Positions 24,791 through 36,252 of a stretch of DNA of 64,000 nucleotides are shown piece by piece; the stretch's first letter is position 1; each line of letters opens with the position of its first letter. Source of the DNA: Nemertoderma westbladi (lineage: Eukaryota > Xenacoelomorpha > Nemertodermatida > Nemertodermatidae); NCBI GenBank assembly GCA_032718475.1, contig JAUCBJ010007938.1, positions 17,312-81,311 of the forward strand. The letters are read 5' to 3'. The notes under the pieces are model-generated. The model was not told where the DNA came from. It ran no database searches and saw only the letters and a program-made list of their open reading frames with translations. The position numbers and the translations under genes were made by a program.

Positions 24791-27700
24791 TAAATAACCA
24801 CCTGGTAGTTGGGCAGAATAAATAACCCACCAGGTAGTTGAGTAGAATAAATAACCCACCTGGAAGTTGGGTAGAATAAATAACCTAACCAGGTAGTTGG
24901 GTAGAATAAATAACCCACTAGGTAGTTGGGTAGAATAAATAACCCACCTGGTAGTTGGGTAGAATAAATAACCTAACCAGGTAGTTGGGTAGAATAAATA
25001 ACCTAACCAGGTAGTTGGGTAGAATAAATAACCCACTAGGTAGTTGGGTAGAATAAATAACCCACTAGGTAGTTGGGTAGAATAAATAACCCACCTGGTA
25101 GTTGGGTAGAATAAATAACCTAACCAGGTAGTTGGGTAGAATAAATAACCTAACCAGGTAGTTGGGTAGAATAAATAACCCACATGGTAGTTGGGTAGAA
25201 TAAATAACCCACATGGTAGTTGGGTGGAATAAATAACCTAACCAGGTAGTTGGGCAGAATAAATAACCCACTAGGTAGTTGGGTAGAATAAATAACCCAC
25301 TAGGTAGTTGGGTAGAATAAATAACCCACCTGGTAGTTGGGTAGAATAAATAACCTAACCAGGTAGTTGGGTAGAATAAATAACCTAACCAGGTAGTTGG
25401 GTAGAATAAATAACCCACATGGTAGTTGGGTAGAATAAATAACCCACATGGTAGTTGGGTGGAATAAATAACCTAACCAGGTAGTTGGGTAGAATAAATA
25501 ACCTAACCAGGTAGTTGGGTAGAATAAATAACCCACCTGGTAGTTGGGTAGAATAAATAACCTAACCAGGTAGTTGGGTAGAATAAATAACCCACCTGGT
25601 AGTTGGGTAGAATAAATAACCCACCTGGTAGTTGGGTAGAATAAATAACCCACCTGGTAGTTGGGTAGAATAAATAACCACCTGGTAGTTGGGCAGAATA
25701 AATAACCCACCAGGTAGTTGAGTAGAATAAATAACCCACCTGGAAGTTGGGTAGAATAAATAACCTAACCAGGTAGTTGGGTAGAATAAATAACCCACTA
25801 GGTAGTTGGGTAGAATAAATAACCCACCTGGTAGTTGGGTAGAATAAATAACCTAACCAGGTAGTTGGGTAGAATAAATAACCTAACCAGGTAGTTGGGT
25901 AGAATAAATAACCCACTAGGTAGTTGGGTAGAATAAATAACCCACTAGGTAGTTGGGTAGAATAAATAACCCACCTGGTAGTTGGGTAGAATAAATAACC
26001 TAACCAGGTAGTTGGGTAGAATAAATAACCTAACCAGGTAGTTGGGTAGAATAAATAACCCACTAGGTAGTTGGGTAGAATAAATAACCCTCCTGGAAGT
26101 TGGGTAGAATAAATAACCTAACCAGGTAGTTGGGTAGAATAAATAACCCACATGGTAGTTGGGTAGAATAAATAACCCACCTGGTAGTTTGGTAGAATAA
26201 ATAACCTAACCAGGTAGTTGGGCAGAATAAATAACCCACCTGGAAGTTGGGTAGAATAAATAACCCACATGGTAGTTGGGTGGAATAAATAACCTAACCA
26301 GGTAGTTGGGCAGAATAAATAACCCACCAGGTAGTTGGGTAGAATAAATAACCCACCAGGTAGTTGAGTAGAATGAATAACCCACCTGGTAGTTGGGTAG
26401 AATAAATAACCCACCTGGTAGTTTGGTAGAATAAATAACCTAACCAGGTAGTTGGGCAGAATAAATAACCCACCTGGTAGTTGGGTAGAATAAATAACCA
26501 CCTGGTAGTTGGTAGAATAAATAACCCACCTGGTAGTTGGGTAAAATAAATAACCCACATGGTAGTTGGGTAGAATAAATAACCACCTGGTAGTTGGGCA
26601 GAATAAATAACCCACCAGGTAGTTGAGTAGAATAAATAACCCACCTGGAAGTTGGGTAGAATAAATAACCTAACCAGGTAGTTGGGTAGAATAAATAACC
26701 TAACCAGGTAGTTGGGTAGAATAAATAACCCACATGGTAGTTGGGTAGAATAAATAACCACCTGGTAGTTTGGTAGAATAAATAAACTAACCAGGTAGTT
26801 GGGTAGAATAAATAACCCACATGGTAGTTGGGTAGAATAAATAACCCACATGGTAGTTGGGTGGAATAAATAACCTAACCAGGTAGTTGGGCAGAATAAA
26901 TAACCCACCAGGTAGTTGGGTAGAATAAATAACCCACCAGGTAGTTGAGTAGAATGAATAACCCACCTGGTAGTTGGGTAGAATAAATAACCCACCTGGT
27001 AGTTGGGTAGAATAAATAACCTAACCAGGTAGTTGGGTAGAATAAATAACCCACCTGGTAGTTGGGTAGAATAAATAACCTAACCAGGTAGTTGGGTAGA
27101 ATAAATAACCCACATGGTAGTTGGGTAGAATAAATAACCCACATGGTAGTTGGGTAGAATAAATAACCACCTGGTAGTTGGGCAGAATAAATAACCCACC
27201 AGGTAGTTGAGTAGAATAAATAACCCACCTGGAAGTTGGGTAGAATAAATAACCTAACCAGGTAGTTGGGTAGAATAAATAACCTAACCAGGTAGTTGGG
27301 TAGAATAAATAACCCACATGGTAGTTGGGTAGAATAAATAACCCACCTGGTAGTTTGGTAGAATAAATAACCTAACCAGGTAGTTGGGCAGAATAAATAA
27401 CCCACCTGGAAGTTGGGTAGAATAAATAACCTAACCAGGTAGTTGGGTAGAATAAATAACCCACATGGTAGTTGGGTAGAATAAATAACCCACATGGTAG
27501 TTGGGTGGAATAAATAACCTAACCAGGTAGTTGGGCAGAATAAATAACCCACCAGGTAGTTGGGTAGAATAAATAACCCACCAGGTAGTTGAGTAGAATG
27601 AATAACCCACCTGGTAGTTGGGTAGAATAAATAACCCACCTGGTAATTGGGTAGAATAAATAACCTAACCAGGTAGTTGGGTAGAATAAATAACCCACCT

Positions 27701-30060
27701 GGTAGTTGGGTAGAATAAATAACCCACCTGGTAGTTGGGTAGAATAAATAACCCACCTGGTAGTTGGGTAGAATAAATAACCACCTGGTAGTTGGGCAGA
27801 ATAAATAACCCACCAGGTAGTTGAGTAGAATAAATAACCTAACCAGGTAGTTGAGTAGAATAAATAACCCACCTGGAAGTTGGGTAGAATAAATAACCTA
27901 ACCAGGTAGTTGGGTAGAATAAATAACCTAACCAGGTAGTTGGGTAGAATAAATAACCCACCTGGAAGTTGGGTAGAATAAATAACCTAACCAGGTAGTT
28001 GGGTAGAATAAATAACCTAACCAGGTAGTTGGGTAGAATAAATAACCCACATGGTAGTTGGGTAGAATAAATAACCTAACCAGGTAGTTGGGTAGAATAA
28101 ATAACCCACCTGGAAGTTGGGTAGAATAAATAACCTAACCAGGTAGTTGGGTAGAATAAATAACCTAACCAGGTAGTTGGGTAGAATAAATAACCCACCT
28201 GGAAGTTGGGTAGAATAAATAACCTAACCAGGTAGTTGGGTAGAATAAATAACCTAACCAGGTAGTTGGGTAGAATAAATAACCCACATGGTAGTTGGGT
28301 AGAATAAATAACCCACCTGGTAGTTGAGTAGAATAAATAACCCACCTGGTAGTTGGGTAGAATAAATAACCTAACCAGGTAGTTGGGTAGAATAAATAAC
28401 CTAACCAGGTAGTTGGGTAGAATAAATAACCCACCTGGAAGTTGGGTAGAATAAATAACCTAACCAGGTAGTTGGGTAGAATAAATAACCTAACCAGGTA
28501 ATTGAGTAGAATAAATAACCTAACCAGGTAGTTGGGTAGAATAAATAACCTAACCAGGTAGTTGGGTAGAATAAATAACCCACCTGGTAGTTGGGCAGAA
28601 TAAATAACCTAACCAGGTAGTTGAGTAGAATAAATAACCCACCTGGTAGTTGGGCAGAATAAATAACCCACCTGGTAGTTGGGTAGAATAAATAACCTAA
28701 CCAGGTAGTTGGGTAGAATAAATAACCCACATGGTAGTTGGGTAGAATAAATAACCCACCTGGTAGTTGGGTAGAATAAATAACCCATCTGGTAGTTGGG
28801 TAGAATAAATAACCCACCTGGTAGTTGGGTAGAATAAATAACCCATCTGGTAGTTGGGTAGAATAAATAACCCACCAGGTAGTTGGGTAGAATAAATAAC
28901 CCACCAGGTAGTTGAGTAGAATGAATAACCCACTAGGTAGTTGAGTAGAATAAATAACCCACCTGGTAGTTGAGTAGAATAAATAACCACCTGGTAGTTG
29001 GTAGAATAAATAACCCACCAGGTAGTTGGGTAGAATAAATAACCCACCTGGTAGTTGGGTAGAATAAATAACCCACCAGGTAGTTGGGTAGAATAAATAA
29101 CCCACATGGTAGTTGGGTAGAATAAATAACCCACCTGGAAGTTGGGTAGAATAAATAACCCATTAGGTAGTTGAGTAGAATAAATAACCCACCAGGTAGT
29201 TGGGTAGAATAAATAACCCACATGGTAGTTGGGTAGAATAAATAACCCACCTGGTAGTTGGGTAGAATAAATAACCCATCTGGTAGTTGGGTTGAATAAA
29301 TAACCTAACCAGGTAGTTGGGCAGAATAAATAACCTAACCAGGTAGTTGGGTAGAATAAATAACCCACCTGGTAGTTGGGTAGAATAAATAACCCACCTG
29401 GAATTTGGGTAGAATAAATAACCTAACCAGGTAGTTGGGTAGAATAAATAACCTAACCAGGTAGTTGGGTAGAATAAATAACCCACATGGTAGTTGGGTA
29501 GAATAAATAACCCACATGGTAGTTGGGTGGAATAAATAACCTAACCAGGTAGTTGGGCAGAATAAATAACCCACCAGGTAGTTGGGTAGAATAAATAACC
29601 CACCAGGTAGTTGAGTAGAATGAATAACCCACCTGGTAGTTGGGTAGAATAAATAACCCACCTGGTAGTTGGGTAGAATAAATAACCTAACCAGGTAGTT
29701 GGGTAGAATAAATAACCCACCTGGTAGTTGGGTAGAATAAATAACCCACCTGGTAGTTGGGTAGAATAAATAACCCACCTGGTAGTTGGGTAGAATAAAT
29801 AACCACCTGGTAGTTGGGCAGAATAAATAACCCACCAGGTAGTTGAGTAGAATAAATAACCCACCTGGAAGTTGGGTAGAATAAATAACCTAACCAGGTA
29901 GTTGGGTAGAATAAATAACCTAACCAGGTAGTTGGGTAGAATAAATAACCCACCTGGAAGTTGGGTAGAATAAATAACCTAACCAGGTAGTTGGGTAGAA
30001 TAAATAACCTAACCAGGTAGTTGGGTAGAATAAATAACCCACATGGTAGTTGGGTAGAAT
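24779..30060. repeat. 5269-bp higher-order repeat, copy 2
   Basis: Tandem duplicate of 19.5-24.8 kb. Differences are very few; one visible change is G (21275) to A (26544). Such identity over more than 5 kb implies a very recent duplication, or an assembly artefact. Confidence 0.85.
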
Positions 30061-32341
30061 AAATAACCCACCTGGTAGTTGAGTAGAATAAATAACCCAC
30101 CTGGTAGTTGGGTAGAATAAATAACCTAACCAGGTAGTTGGGTAGAATAAATAACCTAACCAGGTAGTTGGGTAGAATAAATAACCCACCTGGAAGTTGG
30201 GTAGAATAAATAACCTAACCAGGTAGTTGGGTAGAATAAATAACCTAACCAGGTAGTTGAGTAGAATAAATAACCCACCTGGAAGTTGGGTAGAATAAAT
30301 AACCTAACCAGGTAGTTGGGTAGAATAAATAACCTAACCAGGTAGTTGAGTAGAATAAATAACCCACCTGGAAGTTGGGTAGAATAAATAACCTAACCAG
30401 GTAGTTGGGTAGAATAAATAACCTAACCAGGTAGTTGGGTAGAATAAATAACCCACCTGGTAGTTGGGCAGAATAAATAACCTAACCAGGTAGTTGAGTA
30501 GAATAAATAACCCACCTGGTAGTTGGGCAGAATAAATAACACACCTGGTAGTTGGGTAGAATAAATAACCTAACCAGGTAGTTGGGTAGAATAAATAACC
30601 CACATGGTAGTTGGGTAGAATAAATAACCCACCTGGTAGTTGGGTAGAATAAATAACCCATCTGGTAGTTGGGTAGAATAAATAACCCACCTGGTAGTTG
30701 GGTAGAATAAATAACCCACTAGGTAGTTGAGTAGAATAAATAACCCACCTGGTAGTTGAGTAGAATAAATAACCACCTGGTAGTTGGTAGAATAAATAAC
30801 CCACCAGGTAGTTGGGTAGAATAAATAACCCATTAGGTAGTTGAGTAGAATAAATAACCCACCAGGTAGTTGGGTAGAATAAATAACCCACATGGTAGTT
30901 GGGTAGAATAAATAACCCACCTGGAAGTTGGGTAGAATAAATAACCCATTACGTAGTTGAGTAGAATAAATAACCCACCAGGTAGTTGGGTAGAATAAAT
31001 ATCCCACCTGGTAGTTGGGTAGAATAAATAACCCACCAGGTAGTTGGGCAGAATAAATAACCTAACCAGGTAGTTGAGTAGAATAAATAACCCACCTGGT
31101 AGTTGGGCAGAATAAATAACCCACCTGGTAGTTGGGTAGAATAAATAACCTAACCAGGTAGTTGGGTAGAATAAATAACCCACCTGGTAGTTGGGTAGAA
31201 TAAATAACCCATCTGGTAGTTGGGTAGAATAAATAACCCACCAGGTAGTTGGGTAGAATAAATAACCCACCAGGTAGTTGAGTAGAATGAATAACCCACT
31301 AGGTAGTTGAGTAGAATAAATAACCCACCTGGTAGTTGAGTAGAATAAATAACCACCTGGTAGTTGGTAGAATAAATAACCCACCAGGTAGTTGGGTAGA
31401 ATAAATAACCCATTAGGTAGTTGAGTAGAATAAATAACCCACCAGGTAGTTGGGTAGAATAAATAACCCACATGGTAGTTGGGTAGAATAAATAACCCAC
31501 CTGGAAGTTGGGTAGAATAAATAACCCATTAGGTAGTTGAGTAGAATAAATAACCCACCAGGTAGTTGGGTAGAATAAATAACCCACCTGGTAGTTGGGT
31601 AGAATAAATAACCCACCAGGTAGTTGGGTAGAATAAATAACCCACCTGGAAGTTGGGTAGAATAAATAACCTAACCAGGTAGTTGGGTAGAATAAATAAC
31701 CTAACCAGGTAGTTGGGTAGAATAAATAACCCACCTGGTAGTTGGGTAGAATAAAAACCCACCTGGTAGTTGGGTAGAATAAATAACCCACCTGGTAGTT
31801 GGGTAGAATAAATAACCACCTGGTAGTTGGGCAGAATAAATAACCCACCAGGTAGTTGAGTAGAATAAATAACCCACCTGGTAGTTGGGTAGAATAAATA
31901 ACCCACCTGGTAGTTGGGTAGAATAAATAACCCACTAGGTAGTTGAGTAGAATAAATAATCCACCTGGTAGTTGGGCAGAATAAATAACCCACCAGGGAG
32001 TTGGGTAGAATAAATAACCCACCTGGTAGTTGGGTAGAATAAATAACCACCTGGTAGTTGGGCAGAATAAATAACCCACCAGGTAGTTGAGTAGAATAAA
32101 TAACCCACCTGGTAGTTGGGTAGAATAAATAACCCACCTGGAAATTGGGTAGAATAAATAACCCATTAGGTAGTTGAGTAGAATAAATATCCCACCAGTT
32201 TGTTGGGTAGAATAAATAACCCACCTGGTAGTTGAGTAGAATAAATAACCCACCTGGTAGTTGGGCAGAATAAATAACCTAACCAGGTAGTTGGGTAGAA
32301 TAAATAACCCACCTGGTAGTTGGGTAGAATAAATAACCCAC

Positions 32342-32869
32342 CTGGAAGTTGGGTAGAATAGGCCCCGGTATCCTTCCGTCGCCTCTCTAAGTAAGACAGC
32401 GTCGTTGAAACTTTCCAGTTGAGCATCTGGTTGCCTAGCAACCTCGATAAAGTGCCATCGCTAACGACTTCCCGAAGTTTCTGGACCGCCTGCAGGTTCG
32501 CTTTATTCAACGACCCGCATCCCAGTTGCCACAGCAACGAAAGTCCTGGAACTTCGTCGGGGTCGGCGTCACCAGAACCGGAATCCAGGGTACTGAGGGA
32601 GGCCCGTGATTGGTCGTCGTTAGGGGCAACCAAACGTACCGAGTCCGGGGAAACCATGAGATAGCCAGCTAGAGTGGAGACCATGGTTACCGAGCGACGG
32701 GGGTCTGTTAGCGGCCAGGAGGATTTGGATAGCGATATTCCGGCTATGAGCGGCGGTTGCGAACCGTCGCAGTGAGTGACCGTGGAGCGAAGCGAGTAAG
32801 GAAAGGCCGCGTCTCTTTGGGTCGTTATAGAGAAGGAATCGGTAGCCTTGTTGGAAGTGTTACCATAAC
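32342..32869 (-). CDS. DAG1: dystroglycan exon 3: alpha-dystroglycan N-terminal domain
   Basis: Minus-strand 528-nt exon, acceptor aataactttctag, donor cttccag|gtgggt, phase 1 at both ends. It encodes residues 99-274 of the predicted protein. The end of the cadherin-like domain (GYGNTSNKATDSFSI) is followed by the globular domain of the alpha-dystroglycan N-terminus. Its two cysteines are at about 132 (THCDGS) and 216 (LSLLWQLGCGSLN), the pair that forms a disulfide in vertebrates. The later DGTLSRLLGNQMLNW matches the conserved position before the basic cleavage region, and the exon ends with LERRRKDTG, a basic stretch like the furin-type site there. Dystroglycan links laminin outside the cell to dystrophin inside. 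Codon use is GC-richer than the surrounding introns. Confidence 0.88.
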
Positions 32870-32904
32870 CTAGAAAGTTATTAATTGTCTAAACGATCAA
32901 TTAA
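32870..32904. other. residual 3' end of intron 2
   Basis: About 35 bp of unique sequence holding a likely branch site (aattaataac on the minus strand) and the acceptor of exon 3. Everything else in intron 2 is minisatellite or LINE. Confidence 0.65.
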
Positions 32905-33547
32905 ATACCTGAGTATTAGATTAACCTATGGCAGTAACTGATAAAACGAATAACCCGTGAGTATTAGACTAAACTATGGCAGTAACTGATAAAACGAATA
33001 ACCCGTGAGTATTAGACTAACTTATGGCAGTAACTGATAAAACGAATGACCCGTGAGTATGAGACTAACCTATGGCAGTAACTGATAAAACGAATAACCC
33101 GTGAGTATTAGACTAAACTATGGCAGTAACTGATAAAACGAATAACCCGTGAGTATTAGACTAACTTATGGCAGTAACTGATAAAAGGAATAACCCGGCA
33201 TAATGAGACCAACCTATGGCAGTAACTGATAAAACGAATAACCCGTGAGTATGAGACTAACCTATGGCAGTAACTGATAAAACGAATAACCCGTGAGTAT
33301 GAGACTAACCTATGGCAGTAACTGATAAAACGAATAACCCGTGAGTATTAGACTAAACTATGGCAGTAACTGATAAAACGAATAACCCGTGAGTATTAGA
33401 CTAACTTATGGCAGTAACTGATAAAAGGAATAACCCGGCATAATGAGACTAACCTATGGCAGTAACTGATAAAACGAATAACCCGTGAGTATGAGACTAA
33501 CCTATGGCAGTAACTGATAAAACGAATAACCCGTGAGTATTAGACTA
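32905..33547. repeat. 48-bp minisatellite, left part (intron 2)
   Basis: About 13 units of 48 bp, continuous with the array at 36253-38948 before a LINE split it. On the minus strand each unit contains the last 18 nt of exon 2 followed by the splice donor gttagt. Variants include actatgg (destroys the donor GT), cttatgg and a cggcataatgag junction. The last 12 bp (33536-33547) are duplicated on the other side of the LINE. Confidence 0.95.
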
Positions 33548-36252
33548 CTTCTCATGTTGCCACTTATCATGTTCTGGAAGACTGGCTAAGAAGTTTCCTA
33601 AGGTGGTTCTGATTGTGTGCTACTCTCCAACTAGTGTTGCCCCTGTAGAGGAGATGGAAAATTTCTACCAGAATCTAAAAGCAGCTACTGATGGAGTGGA
33701 TCAGCATGCATTCTTAACATTCCTGGGAGACTTTAATGCAAGTCTGCATCAATCACCTACAACGCCCTGGGTCTATAGCAATAGTGTCAACCGAAATTCC
33801 GTCCATCTTCAGGATTTTATCTCTGGAAATGGATTGTTTTCGGCTGGAACCCAGTTCAAGAAGCGAACTGGAAAGCTATGGACTCATAGTGGACCCAGTG
33901 GTCACAAGTCCCAGATAGACCATATTCTGTTTCGTAGGAAATACAGGAGCTCTATACAAGACTGTAATGCATTTACACTTCGACCCTTCTCCAGTAATCA
34001 CCGCCTTATTGTGGCCAAGGTAAGACTTAGTCTGTGTGCTAGCAGAACAACGAAATCTGCCTTGCCGCGGCATGACTGGTCCTCTCTGTTGCAACAGCCA
34101 AGTGTGAGATCCAGCTTCACACTACAGCTGAGCAACAGGTATGAGGTTCTTGCCTTTGAGGCGGCAGATCACTGTGAGGGCTATACTGCCTTCACAGAAG
34201 CAGTTAAGTTAGAAGCTGCAGAAACAGTTCCTGTATACCCTCGAAACAGGAAAAGGGCCCCCTGGACTGACAACAAAATCCAGAAGTGCCGAAATGACCT
34301 ATATAAGGCGCAGAAAGAGTCCCGACTCAAACAGACTACAGCGGCCAAGAATGCAGTTAAGGCTGCATCTAGGTCCCTGAACAGGCAGTACTCAGTTAAT
34401 CTACAGGAGCTAATAAACCCACAGGTTGATGCCATCAATGATGCTGACGACAGCAGGCAATCATCCCAGGCATGGAAATCGATCAACTTGCTTACTGGGC
34501 GGAAAAGCCAACCAACCACCAAGGTTAAGGCTGAATCACCAGCCGATCGCCTCAATGGTTGGAAGGCCCACTTTGAAAAGCTCCTCAATAATGACAGGGT
34601 ATTGCCTGATAACTTTATAGAAGTAAAAGTGTCTGAGTCTGTACTCCCAGATATTCCCATTGGCGATATCTCCTTTGCAGAAGTGAAGGCTGCTGCAAAG
34701 AGCATTAAGACCAATCGTGCCAGTGGAGTAGATGGTGTTCCCCCTGAGGTCTTTAAAATACCTGAGTGTTTAAAGCTCATCTATCCCATCATAGTAGACA
34801 TGTACCGTACAACAAGAGTCCCACAAGAAATGAAAACAAACAAGTTGGTGCCAGTTCCCAAGAAGGGCAACCTAACACTCTATGGTTCTTTTCGGGGAAT
34901 CTCATTGATCTCGATTGTTGCAAAGCTATACAATAGAATTCTATTAAATCGCATCAGGGATCCCATTGAGAGACTGCTCCGTGGAAATCAGAATGGGTTC
35001 CGTAAAGGTCGTGGGACCATGGAGCCCATTTTGGCACTTTAGAAGGATAATTGAAGAGTTATCAAAAAGGAAAGACAGGCATCTGGCTGTTATCTTTGTT
35101 GCCTTCTTCAAGGCCTTTGATTCAGTCTCCTGCTCACGTATGTTCAGCATACTTTCATTATATGGGATTCCTGATGAAATTATTGCAGCAATCAAATCAG
35201 TATACGATGGTTCGACAACATTTATGTCTACTGTTGACGGTGACACAGAACCATTTGAAGTGTTATGGGGCGTCCTCCAGGGAGACACACTTGCACCATT
35301 CTTGTTCATAATTGTGGTTGACTATGTTCTACGCATGTCCTTAGATCATCATAATGATGATGGGGTGATGATAACTCCACCTACTGGCTCCAGAAGTCGA
35401 AGAAATCCTGCCAAGTACCTAACTGATCTAGACTTTGCTGATGTCTTAGGAGTACTCTCAGAATCACTAGAGGGAGCCCAACGGCTCCTCAGCTCATTAG
35501 AACATGCTGCTTCTAGTGTTGGTCTTTTTATTAACTCCAGAAAGACCAAAATTTTGACAGTTAACTTTGAAAGTTCTCAGCAAGTCTCTGATCGGATGAG
35601 CATAAGCTCAAAGGATGGTATGCTTGAGCATGTGGATGACTTCTGTTACCTGGGATCATGAATCCGGAAGTCAGGTGAGGACCTTCGAATACGTAAGGGA
35701 AAGGCATGGGCAGCCTTGAATAGGCTTTCCAGGATTTGGAAGTCACCAAGAATTAATCGGAAACTTAAGGTCCGATTATTTAGAGCAGCAGTAGTTCCAG
35801 TACTCCTCTATGGGAGTCCATGCTGGGCTCTAACTGCTGAGGACACCAAATCTCTGGATGGCACATTCACAAGAATGCTACGCCGGGTTCATTGTGTCAA
35901 GTACAATGAACACATCTCCAACCAGACACTATATAACATTGAAGGAGTCTCATTGGTTCCTCCAAGCTTGACACTAGAACAAAATCGCCTCCGCTTTGCA
36001 GGACATTGCTTTCGCCGTGAGGACCAACCAGTGCATAATCTTGTACTTTGGCAGCCTCATGGAGTGAATAAGCATGGTGGACAGCCCATGACTTTCTTGA
36101 GACGCATCTTAAAGGACACTGGCCTTGGAGATGCGGATGATCTAGCAAATGTCATGGGTGATAGGGAGTTGTGGCGGCACAATTTTGTCGACAAGCCGGC
36201 ACAGCATTCTTAAAAATGCAGCTGCAATGCAGCATGCCGATACTAGTAGTAG
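33548..36252 (+). mobile_element. LINE copy with 12-bp target-site duplication
   Basis: APE/RT-type LINE, 5'-truncated within the endonuclease, 2705 bp long. It is flanked by agtattagacta at 33536-33547 and 36253-36264. Removing the element and one copy of this sequence restores a perfect 48-bp repeat unit, so the insertion landed in an already expanded array. The 3' end is gcatgccgatac followed by tagtagtag. It is inserted antisense to the dystroglycan gene. Confidence 0.93.
33570..36213 (+). pseudogene. LINE endonuclease/reverse transcriptase, inactivated
   Basis: The frame opens in the endonuclease domain (VLIVCYSPTS, GDFNA, SQIDHILF, and SNHR where SDHR is usual). It continues into the RT (RASGVDGVPPEVF; YGSFRGISLISIVAKLYNR; NQNGFRKGRGT). 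An extra T near 35038 shifts the frame. Motif A then reads FVAFFKAFDS, with Ala where the catalytic Asp is expected. Motif B (GVLQGDTLAPFLF) is normal. Motif C reads FADV where the sister copy has FADD. A TGG-to-TGA change near 35659 gives a stop, after which the C-terminal region continues to 36213. Two lost catalytic Asp residues, a frameshift and a stop show this copy is dead. Confidence 0.88.

Larger units (their letters stand above)
15184..32341. repeat. 29/30-bp minisatellite, about 590 units, filling intron 3
   Basis: Units are 29 bp (ggtagttgggtagaataaat then aacccacct) or 30 bp (aacctaacca ending). On the minus strand each unit reads ttattctacccaactaccag followed by gtgggt. That is the last 19 nt of dystroglycan exon 3 (one mismatch) plus its 5' splice site. 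The array starts exactly at the exon 3 donor (32341/32340) and runs to the LINE at 15183. Variant positions around the donor (cag, ctg, cat, cta before GT) define unit types arranged in long higher-order repeats. The many minus-strand Tyr/Leu/Pro-rich ORFs are artefacts of the repeat. Confidence 0.97.

Noticed and set aside
15073-32253. Scores of minus-strand Tyr/Leu/Pro-rich ORFs of up to 367 codons in the 29/30-bp array
   Set aside because: They follow mechanically from a repeat without stops in minus frames; residues change with unit variants, units of 29 and 30 bp mix frames, and the array lies in an intron.
32340-32869. REJ or PKD-type domain for the GC-rich exon
   Set aside because: The SGSGDADPDEVPGLSLLW segment first suggested this, but the exon 1-2-3 join, the paired cysteines and the basic end fit dystroglycan much better.
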